A stretch of 64,000 nt of DNA from assembly GCF_009601165.1 (NCBI RefSeq), contig NZ_WIRE01000001.1, positions 1,922,001 to 1,986,000 on the forward strand, in the 5' to 3' direction. The stretch is from Alcanivorax sediminis (lineage in GTDB: Bacteria; Pseudomonadota; Gammaproteobacteria; Pseudomonadales; Alcanivoracaceae). The notes under the pieces are model-generated. The model saw only the letters and a list, made by a program, of their open reading frames with translations, was not told the DNA's origin and did no database searches. Positions 1 through 7,625 of this stretch are shown here, piece by piece (position 1 is the stretch's first letter; each line of letters starts with the position of its first letter). The position numbers were made by a program, and so were the translations under genes.

Positions 1-2
1 GC

Positions 3-461
3 GAGGGGACGGGCGATGACGTCACCGATCTGGTGGATTTCGAGATCCTCACCGGCAAGGCGTCACCCTTGTCTCCGCCGCTTGAGTTGTGGCTCGAGGG
101 TGACAAGGTAAAAGGGCGTGGCACTTTTGGCCTCGCCTTCCAGGGCCCTCCGGGGCGGCTGCATGGTGGTGTACTCGGCCTGGCGCTGGATATCCTGCTG
201 GCAAAGACGCAGGATTTCGTGGAGCAGATTGGCGTTACCGGCACCCTTAAAATACGCTATCTGGCGGGTACACCGATTCTGAAGCCGGTGGAATTTGAGG
301 CCCGTCTGGTGCGCATGGAAGGGCGAAAACTGATGTGTGAAGGCTCAGTCTGGGTGGATGGCCAGCAGACCGTTGCCGCAGAGGGTATCTGGATTTCTCC
401 GCGGGGAGATTACCGGTTAAAACCGGAGTACGCCGAGCTGGAAGCCGCCATCCGCGCCTGA
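3..461 (+). CDS. PaaI-type hotdog thioesterase, 5' end outside window
   Basis: The C-terminal ~142 residues match the hotdog fold of PaaI/4HBT acyl-CoA thioesterases. The typical HGG motif followed by a downstream Asp (LHGGVLGLALD) lies near residues 43-53 counted from a GTG at 33. The frame stays open to the window edge, and relatives usually carry about 50-60 more N-terminal residues. I therefore read it as truncated by the window rather than starting at GTG 33. Family role: hydrolysis of acyl-CoA or aryl-CoA thioesters in the cytoplasm; the substrate cannot be told. The next gene starts 13 bases downstream, so the two are probably co-transcribed. Confidence 0.75.
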   Translation, partial: EGTGDDVTDLVDFEILTGKASPLSPPLELWLEGDKVKGRGTFGLAFQGPPGRLHGGVLGLALDILLAKTQDFVEQIGVTGTLKIRYLAGTPILKPVEFEARLVRMEGRKLMCEGSVWVDGQQTVAAEGIWISPRGDYRLKPEYAELEAAIRA

Positions 462-474
462 GCCGGGAGTCGTT

Positions 475-804
475 ATGTCAGAACTGACCTATAAACTCTG
501 TTTCTATGTGCCTGAAAGCCACGTTGAGCAGGTAAAGAATGCGGTGTTTGCTGCTGGAGCCGGGCACATCGGTAATTATGACTGCTGTGCCTTTCAGGTG
601 CGTGGTGAAGGGCAGTTCCGGCCCCTGGATGGCAGCCAGCCGTTTCTCGGGCAGCAAGGTCAGGTAGAAGTTGTGGCCGAGTATCGGGTGGAGACCATCG
701 TCACCGGGGCCCATCTGCACGCCGCCATCAGCGCCCTGAGATTGGCGCACCCCTATGAAGAACCCGCTATTGATCTGTTCAGGTTGGAGCCGTTGCCGGA
801 ATAA
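475..804 (+). CDS. YqfO/NIF3 C-terminal-like protein (COG3323 type)
   Basis: This 109-aa protein resembles the CutA-like insert domain of YqfO/NIF3 proteins found as a stand-alone gene. Visible family signatures are the start YKLCFYVPESHVEQVKNAVF, the middle GAGHIGNYDCCAFQ and the end LRLAHPYEEPAIDLF. The fold is small alpha/beta and cytosolic, and no enzymatic activity is established. The ATG at 475 is preceded by a CGGGAG ribosome site and follows the thioesterase stop by 13 bases. A heptad repeat array starts almost at its stop codon. Confidence 0.85.
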   Translation: MSELTYKLCFYVPESHVEQVKNAVFAAGAGHIGNYDCCAFQVRGEGQFRPLDGSQPFLGQQGQVEVVAEYRVETIVTGAHLHAAISALRLAHPYEEPAIDLFRLEPLPE

Positions 805-806
805 TT

Positions 807-857
807 GTGAGCTGTGAGCTGTGAGCTACAAGCTACAAGCTACAAGCTACAAGCTAC
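807..857 (+). repeat. heptad tandem array (GTGAGCT x3, ACAAGCT x4)
   Basis: Seven perfect 7-bp units run in series (three GTGAGCT, then four ACAAGCT) plus two bases. The array begins 2 bases after the YqfO-like stop codon and lies on the 5' side of a strong terminator hairpin. It is one of at least eleven period-7 arrays in this window. Confidence 0.9.
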
Positions 858-955
858 GCCTGGATTAGGACAACCCAAATAGTTCCCGGCTCATATTTCT
901 TCGAAGCCGCGACAGACCCGTTTCTACAGCTGGGTATACCGAGTGTTCTATCGAA

Positions 956-995
956 GCAAAAGGCCCGTCCGGGTTAACGGGCGGGCCTTTTGCGC
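956..995. terminator. bidirectional intrinsic terminator
   Basis: GCAAAAGGCCCG pairs with CGGGCCTTTTGC around a GTTAAC-containing loop, with A/T tracts on both sides. It lies between convergent genes (YqfO-like forward, NUDIX reverse) and can serve both. Confidence 0.9.
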
Positions 996-997
996 TA

Positions 998-1018
998 GGC
1001 ATCAGGCATCAGGCGTCA
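998..1018 (-). repeat. heptad tandem array (GGCATCA type)
   Basis: Three 7-bp units (GGCATCA, GGCATCA, GGCGTCA). On the minus strand this reads TGACGCC TGATGCC TGATGCC, the same family as the GCCTGAC arrays at 17591 and 31798. It lies just downstream of the NUDIX stop codon, on the opposite side of the terminator from the array at 807. Confidence 0.8.
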
Positions 1019-1035
1019 AGCCGCCGAGCGGCCTG

Positions 1036-1593
1036 TCAATCCTCGCTGGGGCGTCGCTGTAAGGGCGCAATATCCTGACAGCGAACCGGGAATGTGCCGC
1101 TTTTCAGATCTTCGATATAGAAGCGCAGGGTGCGGCCAATGGTGGGGAAGGCCAGTTCGTCCCATGGGATCGCGTCCAGCTCAAATAGGCCCGCATCGCT
1201 ACTCTCCTCGCCCACGCCGTACTTGCCATCCTCAATGCGCCCAAGAAAGAACACATAGACCTGGTTGATGTGCGGCAGGTTAAAGACGGTGTAGAGGTCA
1301 TCGATGGCGACCGTTGCGCAGGCTTCCTCCCAGGTTTCCCGTGCGGCGCCTTCCTGGAGGGTTTCGCCATTTTCCATAAAGCCGGCGGGGAGGGTCCAGT
1401 ACCCCTTGCGCGGTTCAATATCCCGCTTGCAAAGCAGTACCTTCCCATCCCAGATCGGCACCGCGCCAACCACGATCTTGGGGTTCTGGTAATGGATTGT
1501 CTGACAGTTTTCGCACCAATATCGTGGCCGATTATCGCCCTCGGGTATGCTGAATTGAAGGTTTGAATGGCCGCAATGGCTGCAAAAACGCAT
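1036..1593 (-). CDS. NUDIX hydrolase with N-terminal zinc ribbon
   Basis: A 185-aa protein. Two CxxC/CxNC pairs (CSHCGH near residue 4 and CENCQ near 27) form a zinc ribbon, followed by a NUDIX domain. The NUDIX box is G-FMENG-E-TLQEGAA-RETWEEAC, which keeps the metal-binding REXXEE core but has Cys where the last Gly is usual. Such proteins hydrolyse nucleoside diphosphate-linked compounds (ADP-ribose, NADH or similar) in the cytoplasm; the substrate is not predictable. It resembles NudC in having a zinc ribbon but is shorter. It is monocistronic, convergent with the YqfO-like gene and divergent from the LuxR-type gene. Confidence 0.9.
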   Translation of the reverse strand: MRFCSHCGHSNLQFSIPEGDNRPRYWCENCQTIHYQNPKIVVGAVPIWDGKVLLCKRDIEPRKGYWTLPAGFMENGETLQEGAARETWEEACATVAIDDLYTVFNLPHINQVYVFFLGRIEDGKYGVGEESSDAGLFELDAIPWDELAFPTIGRTLRFYIEDLKSGTFPVRCQDIAPLQRRPSED

Positions 1594-1894
1594 GAATTCT
1601 CGCTTAACTGGCTGAGCGTGGTAGACCAGAGTTTACAGCACTTTTCAGCGATACCCTATCCGGGGTATGGGCATGCCGGCCGAGAGTGTGTATAAAAAAT
1701 AAACGGTGTTTTTGTGATGCTTGTCACTATTTCCTGACCTTTAAAAATAGCCGGAAGAATTAGTGTCACCCCGTTGGGGGAGTCATAGACTAACCCTCCG
1801 GGCTGATACCATCAGTCACCTGGCCTGAGGGGCAGGTTCGGAAGGGACAAATTTTCCTTCACCCTTGGGTGGGTGGGGGAAGGGGGAATCAGAA
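1594..1894. other. intergenic region, divergent promoters expected
   Basis: About 300 bp between the divergent NUDIX and LuxR-type genes. It is AT-rich around 1690-1765. Two imperfect inverted repeats are visible: ACCTGGCC/GGGGCAGGT near 1817-1836, and GAAGG/CCTTC near 1841-1861. No convincing ORF or sigma-70 pair was found. Confidence 0.4.
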
Positions 1895-2569
1895 ATGGAT
1901 GCTTCGATGGCGCAGGGAACGCGTGGCGACAGTAAAACCTATCTCGTTGTTTCTCATTGCAATAACCTGGCAATTCGCTTGCTGGCGCGTTCCATTGAGA
2001 ACCAGCGTGGTGTGGCCTGCACAGCCATCACCCGGGAAGACCTGTTCTGTGATCAAATCCAGGATGATCTGGTTCTGATCAACGTACTGGACTTCTCCTC
2101 TGCCGAGATTGAACGGTTGCTGGGACGGATCCAGGAAAAGATGCCCATGTGTCGGGTGATCCTGGTCAATGCCGACCGCGGTGACAATATCTTCTTCCTG
2201 CTCAACTGGCCGGTGGTAAAAGGGGTTATCTATCAGCAGGACAACGATACCCTGATCTCAAAAGCCATTGATGTGGTTTGTAAGGGGCGCAGCTGGTTTC
2301 CACGTAATTACATGGATTATCTGGTTCGTCATCGCAAGACTCCCACCCGCTGTGGTCACGTGTTTGAGAGTCTCACCAGCCGTGAAAGGCAAATGCTCGA
2401 TCACGTGGTAAGAGGGATGAGCAATAACGAAATTGCCGATGCCCTTTGCCTGAGTACCCATACGGTGAAAGCGCACCTGCAGAGCCTCTACCGTAAAGTG
2501 GGCGTCAAGAACCGGGTTGGTGTAATGCGTTGGGTACACGAAAATCACCTGGAAGAAGAAAGCCGCTGA
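1895..2569 (+). CDS. LuxR/CsgD-family transcriptional regulator
   Basis: A 224-aa protein. The C-terminal ~65 residues are a LuxR-type helix-turn-helix: LTSRERQMLDHVVRGMSNNE, then the recognition helix LSTHTVKAHLQSLYRKVGVK. The N-terminal ~140 residues resemble a CsgD-like pseudo-receiver. The strand that normally ends in the phospho-accepting Asp reads LVLINVLDF, so the canonical Asp is not obvious. I chose ATG 1895, preceded by AGGGGG, over the in-frame TTG at 1865. CsgD homologues control extracellular matrix and surface genes; the target here is unknown. It is monocistronic. Confidence 0.85.
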   Translation: MDASMAQGTRGDSKTYLVVSHCNNLAIRLLARSIENQRGVACTAITREDLFCDQIQDDLVLINVLDFSSAEIERLLGRIQEKMPMCRVILVNADRGDNIFFLLNWPVVKGVIYQQDNDTLISKAIDVVCKGRSWFPRNYMDYLVRHRKTPTRCGHVFESLTSRERQMLDHVVRGMSNNEIADALCLSTHTVKAHLQSLYRKVGVKNRVGVMRWVHENHLEEESR

Positions 2570-2654
2570 TCCGGATGGCCGCCAGCGGCATTGCCCCTTG
2601 CCTCGCCCCTCCCTTGCTATGTGAGGCAAGATCGTGATTCAGCCTTAACGAGAC

Positions 2655-3311
2655 TTGCCGCAGAGCCCGTTGCTGTTCAAACTACCGTTTGAATCATTGG
2701 GTCTGGAGAGTATTGTGCTCGACTTGCTCAGGCAGCGTTTGCCTGATTACCAACGCACGGAATTACCTCTGGCGTTGCCGGAAGCCGCCGTATTGATGCC
2801 CTTGGTGGATGCCCCGGATCCCCGCGTCATTCTGACTGTGCGATCCAACTCAATGCCCACCCATGCTGGCGAAGTGGCGTTTCCGGGCGGGAAGCGAGAC
2901 CCCTCTGACAAGAGCCTTCTCATGACCGCACTTCGGGAAACAGAGGAGGAGGTTGGGCTGGCCCGCGAGTATGTGGATGTCCTGGGGCAGCTTTCGCCGC
3001 TGGCCTCGCGCTATGGTATGAAGGTCACCCCCTTTGTCGGCATTGTGCACCCTGATGCACAGCTGCAGGCGGAACCCGGTGAGATTGACACCATCTTTCA
3101 GGTGCCACTGACATTCTTTCTGGATGAGACGCCAGAACTGTCGAGCCCAATTGACTTCTTTGGTCGCCGTTTCCGAATCCCCAGCTATTACTATGAAGAC
3201 AAGCGGATCTGGGGCCTGACCGCCTTCATGATTCTGGATCTGATCAACCACGTTTATGATGCCGGTATCGAGTTTGATGTGAGCCACTGGCCGGCAGACA
3301 GGGAACAATAA
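2655..3311 (+). CDS. CoA pyrophosphatase (NUDIX, YeaB/NudL type)
   Basis: A 218-aa NUDIX protein. It carries both the NUDIX box (G-GKRDPSDKSLLMTALRETEEEVGL in two runs) and the family signature just before it, LTVRSNSMPTHAGEVAFPGG, which marks CoA-diphosphatases. The reaction is CoA to 3',5'-ADP plus phosphopantetheine, in the cytosol with Mg/Mn. The first codon is probably TTG 2655 with a weak ribosome site, and the exact start is uncertain. The stop is followed 2 bases later by the gamma-carbonic anhydrase ATG, so the genes are likely an operon through to the patatin gene. Confidence 0.88.
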   Translation: MPQSPLLFKLPFESLGLESIVLDLLRQRLPDYQRTELPLALPEAAVLMPLVDAPDPRVILTVRSNSMPTHAGEVAFPGGKRDPSDKSLLMTALRETEEEVGLAREYVDVLGQLSPLASRYGMKVTPFVGIVHPDAQLQAEPGEIDTIFQVPLTFFLDETPELSSPIDFFGRRFRIPSYYYEDKRIWGLTAFMILDLINHVYDAGIEFDVSHWPADREQ

Positions 3312-3313
3312 TC

Positions 3314-3853
3314 ATGATTTACAAAATTGGCAGCCGTCAGCTGGAACAGCGCGGTAGCGGCCACTGGATTGCCGACAACGCCACCGTGATTGGCTCGGTG
3401 GTGATGGAAAGTAATACCAGTATCTGGTTCAACGCGGTACTGCGGGCGGATAACGACCTGATCGAGATTGGTGAGAACACCAATATACAGGACGGTGCGG
3501 TACTGCATGTGGACCCTGGCGTGCCCATGAAAATTGGCCGTGATGTGACCGTGGGTCACAAGGTCATGCTGCACGGTTGCACTGTTGGTGATAACAGCCT
3601 GATCGGTATCAATGCAGTGGTGCTGAACAAAGCGGTGATTGGCAAGAACTGCATTATTGGCGCCAATTCCCTGGTGCCGGAAGGGATGAAAATTCCGGAT
3701 AACTCCCTCGTGATGGGTTCTCCTGCCAAGGTGGTCAAGGAAATCACCGATGGGCACAAGGCCATGTTGACCATGAGCAGCATGCACTATGTGGCCCATG
3801 CCAAGGAGTTCAGGGAACATCTGGAAGTGGACGAACGCTACCATCATGACTGA
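3314..3853 (+). CDS. gamma-carbonic anhydrase family protein (YrdA type)
   Basis: A 179-aa left-handed beta-helix protein with many hexapeptide repeats. The three zinc histidines are visible at His65 (VLHVD), His82 (VGHKV) and His87 (MLHGC). Relatives are trimeric zinc proteins, some with carbonic anhydrase activity and many of unknown role. It is cytosolic with no signal peptide. It sits between a NUDIX gene and a DUF1289 gene with overlapping ends, which is a common gammaproteobacterial arrangement. Confidence 0.92.
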   Translation: MIYKIGSRQLEQRGSGHWIADNATVIGSVVMESNTSIWFNAVLRADNDLIEIGENTNIQDGAVLHVDPGVPMKIGRDVTVGHKVMLHGCTVGDNSLIGINAVVLNKAVIGKNCIIGANSLVPEGMKIPDNSLVMGSPAKVVKEITDGHKAMLTMSSMHYVAHAKEFREHLEVDERYHHD

Positions 3854-4058
3854 TCGGCAACGGGTCTCGCCCTGTGTATCCATCTGTGCACTGGACGAGA
3901 ACGATATTTGCGTGGGCTGTTTCCGTTCGGGTGGGGAAATCTCCATTTGGGGCTTGTTGACCGACGATGAGAAGGACGAGGTCTATCGCCGGATCGAGCA
4001 GCGCATGAACGGCGAAGCGGCACCGTGTGTGGTGAGAAGCAGGAAGGGCAGCGAATGA
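3846..4058 (+). CDS. DUF1289 small zinc-binding-like protein
   Basis: A 70-aa protein with the DUF1289 pattern: SPCVSIC followed by ICVGCFRS, giving four cysteines (10, 14, 22, 25) that probably bind a metal. Its ATG at 3846 overlaps the end of the gamma-carbonic anhydrase gene by 8 bases. Its stop overlaps the patatin start as ATGA. Translational coupling is therefore likely. The function is unknown. Confidence 0.88.
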   Translation: MTDRQRVSPCVSICALDENDICVGCFRSGGEISIWGLLTDDEKDEVYRRIEQRMNGEAAPCVVRSRKGSE

Positions 4059-4984
4059 GTAATGGCAACCTTACCCAGAGTGGCGGTAAACCCGTCGTGG
4101 GCCTGGCGCTCGGCAGCGGGTCGGCACGGGGCTGGGCTCATATCGGTGTGATCCAGGCGCTGGAAGAAATGGGGATCCAGCCTGAGGTGGTTGCCGGTAC
4201 CTCCATTGGTGCCATTGTGGGCGGAGCCTATGTGACGGGTACGCTCAATGAATTTGCTGAATGGGTGCAAACACTCACCGTCAAGGATGTGGTCGGCTTG
4301 CTGGATATCAGCTTTTCCGGCGGGGTAGTGAAAGGCGAAAAGCTGTTCGGCTTCTTCCGCGAGCATCATGAGAATCCGCAGATCGAGGCGCTGGACAAGA
4401 AGCTGGTGACCGTGGCCACGGACATGAAAAGTGGTCGTGAGATCTGGATTACCAAGGGCCCCATGCTGGATGCTGCGCGAGCGTCCTGTGCGCTACCTGG
4501 GCTGTTTTCCCCGTTTAATCTTCAGGGCCGCTGGATGCTGGACGGGGGTCTGGTCAATCCGGTGCCGGTATCTGCCGCCCGTGCCATGGGCGCGGACGTG
4601 GTCATAGCCGTCAATCTCAATGCGCAGCTGGTGGGTGGTCATATGGCAAGGGACACGCGCAGTCAGGTGGAAAGGCAGGATGCTTCCGAGGAAGAGCGCA
4701 GCATCTGGCAGAAGATGATGGACTACTTCACCACCGGTGATGGTGAAGATCCGGGTTTCTTTGATGTGGTGGCATCCAGCATCAACATCATGCAGGACCG
4801 TATTACTCGCTCCCGCATGGCAGGTGATCCGCCCGAGGTCACCCTGGTGCCACTGCTGGAGGATTTTGCCTTGATGGATTTTCATCGCGCCAAGGAGGCT
4901 ATTGAAGAGGGGCGGGCACTGGTGAAACGCCACGAAGACGATATTCGTGGTTGGGTGGGGTCGGCATTGGCGGACAGGGTTTGA
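4055..4984 (+). CDS. rssA: patatin-like phospholipase, RssA family
   Basis: A 309-aa protein. The patatin Ser-Asp dyad is present: nucleophile GTSIG (Ser50) and DGG (Asp163), plus a Gly-rich oxyanion segment LALGSGSARGWAHIG near residues 17-31. It is a putative lipid acyl hydrolase. The start is ATG 4055, which overlaps the DUF1289 stop and has AGGAAGG upstream; a GTG at 4025 is unlikely. The C-terminal 100 residues are acidic and less conserved. A heptad array begins a few bases after its stop. Confidence 0.9.
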   Translation: MSNGNLTQSGGKPVVGLALGSGSARGWAHIGVIQALEEMGIQPEVVAGTSIGAIVGGAYVTGTLNEFAEWVQTLTVKDVVGLLDISFSGGVVKGEKLFGFFREHHENPQIEALDKKLVTVATDMKSGREIWITKGPMLDAARASCALPGLFSPFNLQGRWMLDGGLVNPVPVSAARAMGADVVIAVNLNAQLVGGHMARDTRSQVERQDASEEERSIWQKMMDYFTTGDGEDPGFFDVVASSINIMQDRITRSRMAGDPPEVTLVPLLEDFALMDFHRAKEAIEEGRALVKRHEDDIRGWVGSALADRV

Positions 4985-4990
4985 AAGGCA

Positions 4991-5143
4991 ATTAATAGTT
5001 AATAATGAATAATTAATAACGTCGCGATCAGCGCCGTTATCAGTTTCAAACGTTGAGGCCGCGCCCAGATTCTGGACGCGGCCTCAACGCTTCAAGAACA
5101 AGGAAAATCAAAATCTCTAGCTATTCATTATTAACTATTAATT
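4991..5143. repeat. intergenic element with inverted heptad-array ends and central hairpin
   Basis: The left end is four heptads (TTAATAG TTAATAA TGAATAA TTAATAA) at 4992-5019. The right end, 5121-5143, is the inverse complement of the first 23 bases of the left. In the middle, 5051-5063 (CGTTGAGGCCGCG) pairs perfectly with 5077-5089. The right end begins inside the corC stop codon. A related element lies at 6479-6616 in the opposite orientation. It may also act as a terminator for the convergent rssA and corC genes, though it has no T tract. Confidence 0.8.
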
Positions 5144-6400
5144 CTTCTCCGCTTTCCTCATCTTCGCCGCCTTCACCATATTGTCCTTCACCTGCAGGAT
5201 CTCGATTTGATAATCGAAGATCTGCACCGAGATGTTGGCATCCGGGATGTCCTGGAGATACTCCAGAATAAGGCCGTTGAGGGTTTTAGGACCGTCGGTG
5301 GGCAGCTCCCATTGCAGCGTTCGGTTGATATCGCGCAGAGTGGAGGATCCGTCGATCACGTAGGTGCCGTCTTCCTGTGGATGAATATCCTGACTGGTCG
5401 CTGCCAGGTCGGTGGTGAATTCGCCGACGATTTCCTCAAGAATATCCTCGAGAGTGACCAGGCCGAGCACATCCCCGTACTCGTCGACGACAATGCCGAT
5501 GCGGCGCTTTGCGTTCTGGAAATTGATCAGCTGCTGGTGCAGTGAGGTGGCTTCTGGCACGTAGTAAGGCTCTACCGTGTGCTGCATCAGTTCGGCCTTG
5601 TTGATTTCTTCCTTGAGCAGCAGGCGGCTGAGTTTACGCAGGTGCAACAGGCCAATCATGTTGTTGGGGTCGCCATTGTACACCGGCAATCGGGTGTGCT
5701 GGCTGGAACGCAGTGTGGTGAGGATGTCGTGCATGTCATCCTCCAGATCGATGCCGACCATCTCGTTGCGCGGCACCATGATGTCTTCCACGGTGACCGT
5801 TTCCAGATCAAGGATATTGAGCAGCATCTTCTGGTGATTTTCCGGTATCAGGCCGCCGGCCTCGTTCACCACTGTACGCAATTCTTCCGGACTCAGGTGA
5901 TCGTCGTCCTGCTCATTGGCATTGATTCCGCCCAGGCGCAACAGAACATTGCTGATGCCATTGACCAGCCATACCAGGGGAGCAAGCAGTGTCTGCAGCG
6001 GTTTCAGGGCCAGACTGGCCGGGAAGGCCACCCGCTCCGGACGCATGGCGGCGAAGGTCTTCGGGGTGATTTCGGCAAACACCAGCATGATGATGGTGAT
6101 GACGACAGGCGCCACGGCGGCGCCGCTATCGCCCAGCCAGCGGATCGCCAGAATGGCGGCCACCGTTGCGGCAAAGTTATTGACGAAATTGTTGCCGATC
6201 AGAATGACGGAAAGTAACCGGTCTGTGCGCTTGAGTAGCGTCTCGACCCGGGAGGCGGCTTTATGCCCCTGACGGGCAAGATGACGCAGGCGGTAGCGGT
6301 TAATCGCCACCATGCCGGTTTCACTGCTGGAAAAAAAGGCTGAGCCAAGAATCAGCAAGATCAGGGCGCCTATCAGCCACCCGTCAGAGAAGGTATCCAA
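5138..6400 (-). CDS. CorC/HlyC-family membrane protein (CNNM + CBS pair)
   Basis: A 420-aa protein. The N-terminal ~150 residues carry a CNNM/DUF21 membrane domain with about three to four hydrophobic segments, including SAFFSSSETGMVAINRYRLR. This is followed by a tandem CBS pair (about 205-330, with the VEDIMVPRNEM signature) and a C-terminal CorC_HlyC domain. The family is linked to Mg2+/Co2+ efflux or homeostasis at the inner membrane. The only start that covers the domain is TTG 6400, with no strong ribosome site. An intergenic repeat element lies at each end of this gene. Confidence 0.92.
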   Translation of the reverse strand: MDTFSDGWLIGALILLILGSAFFSSSETGMVAINRYRLRHLARQGHKAASRVETLLKRTDRLLSVILIGNNFVNNFAATVAAILAIRWLGDSGAAVAPVVITIIMLVFAEITPKTFAAMRPERVAFPASLALKPLQTLLAPLVWLVNGISNVLLRLGGINANEQDDDHLSPEELRTVVNEAGGLIPENHQKMLLNILDLETVTVEDIMVPRNEMVGIDLEDDMHDILTTLRSSQHTRLPVYNGDPNNMIGLLHLRKLSRLLLKEEINKAELMQHTVEPYYVPEATSLHQQLINFQNAKRRIGIVVDEYGDVLGLVTLEDILEEIVGEFTTDLAATSQDIHPQEDGTYVIDGSSTLRDINRTLQWELPTDGPKTLNGLILEYLQDIPDANISVQIFDYQIEILQVKDNMVKAAKMRKAEKN

Positions 6401-6478
6401 GGGAAAAGTCGTTTATCCGCCAGTTGGGTAGGTATTGTTCGGGGTAGGGGAGAGGGGTGTCAAGGAGGTGGTGATCAG

Positions 6479-6616
6479 TTAATAGTTAATAATGAATAAT
6501 TAATAGCTCGCGAGCTGGTGTTGCCGCGTTCTGTAGGCATTGAGACTGCACCCGAAATTCGGGCGCGGTCTCGGCGTTTCGTGTGCTTGAAGCGGCTGGC
6601 CGCGACGTTATTAATT
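6479..6616. repeat. second copy of the heptad/hairpin intergenic element
   Basis: Heptads TTAATAG TTAATAA TGAATAA TTAATAG occupy 6479-6506. A hairpin at 6542-6572 has GAGAC/GTCTC and CCCGAA/TTCGGG arms. The far end, CGCGACGTTATTAATT at 6601-6616, is the exact inverse complement of 5012-5027 in the copy at 4991. The element runs from the CcsA-like stop codon into the corC upstream region. Confidence 0.78.
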
Positions 6617-7411
6617 GCGGTGCAGGATGAACTCCAGCACCAGCTGGCTGCCGAAAAAGCCTACCAACAGCACCGTAAACCCGCTCAGGGTAAAGCGAAT
6701 AGCTGTGCGGCCGCGCCAGCCTCGCAGGTGGCGGCCAACCAGCAGGGTGGCGAAGACCACCCAGGCAATCAGGGTCAGTACCGTTTTGTGGACCAGATGT
6801 TGGGCGAACAGATTGTCCACGTAGAAGAAACCGGAGGCGATGGCGATGGTGAGCAGGGTTTCACCCACCCAGATGGCCTCGAACAGCATGGTTTCCATAA
6901 CTTGCACCGGCGGGAACAGGCGCATGAGTCCGCGGATGTGGCCTTCTTTGAGCTGATGATCCTGAATCTTTACCAGAATGGCCTGCGCGGCGGCGATGGC
7001 CAGCACCGCGTAGGCAAGGATAGAGAACAGCACATGGGTGCCAAGCCCATGGGCCAGTGGTTGGACATTGTCGGAGCTGATCCAGAGCATGCCGGGCAGG
7101 GTCAGGGCGGCGAAGGGGTAGACGATGGCGTTGATCCACTCAAACGAACGGCGCAGGCAGGAAACCAATACTGCCAGTACGCACGTGGCGGCCACTGTGG
7201 AGGCGGCAGTAAACAACCCCAGGTAAAGGCCAGTCGGCGTCACCATGATGCCCCACAGGCTGACGATGTGGGCAATCAGGGCCAGGGAGCCGGGAATCAG
7301 GATGGATTGCCGGGAAGGCTGTGTTTGTCCTCTGAACTGGGAGAACACAAACAGGCTGGCCAATGTGTATAGCGCGAAGGCGGCAATGCCGCTGATCACG
7401 GAAAGCGTCAT
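6611..7411 (-). CDS. CcsA/YpjD-like cytochrome c assembly membrane protein
   Basis: A 266-aa polytopic inner-membrane protein with about eight hydrophobic segments. It belongs to the CcsA/CcmC-like superfamily; the tract with HGLGTHVLFSILAYAVLAIA resembles the conserved haem-handling region. YpjD-type members are regularly encoded next to ffh, as here (divergent). The exact role is not proven and may concern haem or cytochrome assembly. A Fur-box-like sequence lies about 80 bp upstream. Confidence 0.85.
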   Translation of the reverse strand: MTLSVISGIAAFALYTLASLFVFSQFRGQTQPSRQSILIPGSLALIAHIVSLWGIMVTPTGLYLGLFTAASTVAATCVLAVLVSCLRRSFEWINAIVYPFAALTLPGMLWISSDNVQPLAHGLGTHVLFSILAYAVLAIAAAQAILVKIQDHQLKEGHIRGLMRLFPPVQVMETMLFEAIWVGETLLTIAIASGFFYVDNLFAQHLVHKTVLTLIAWVVFATLLVGRHLRGWRGRTAIRFTLSGFTVLLVGFFGSQLVLEFILHRN

Positions 7412-7493
7412 GGGTGCAGATATCCGTCAGTCGCCGGCGACGAAATTGCCGGGCAATCCGAAGAAGTCTGGCATAGGCACAAGTTGACTATCA

Positions 7494-7512
7494 ACAATCA
7501 TTCTCATTTTGC
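7494..7512 (-). promoter_or_regulatory. possible Fur box
   Basis: On the minus strand CAAAATGAGAATGATTGTT matches 13 of 19 positions of the consensus GATAATGATAATCATTATC by hand alignment. It lies between the CcsA-like gene and ffh and is more likely to act on the former. Confidence 0.35.
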
Positions 7513-7533
7513 GGCGCGGTTTGGTCTGGCCCC

Positions 7534-7563
7534 ATGACGTTGGCTGTCAATGAGGGCTATAAT
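7534..7563 (+). promoter_or_regulatory. ffh promoter
   Basis: ATGACG (7534-7539), an 18-bp spacer and a perfect TATAAT (7558-7563). It ends 62 bases before the ffh start codon. Confidence 0.6.
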
Positions 7564-7625
7564 CGCGCCCCTGTCCCTGCCATGGTGTTAGCCATGGGCA
7601 GACAAGAGGATTTGGAGGTAGCACC

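Noticed and set aside
807..1018. CRISPR array
   Set aside because: The repeats are contiguous 7-bp units without spacers, and no cas genes are present anywhere in the window.
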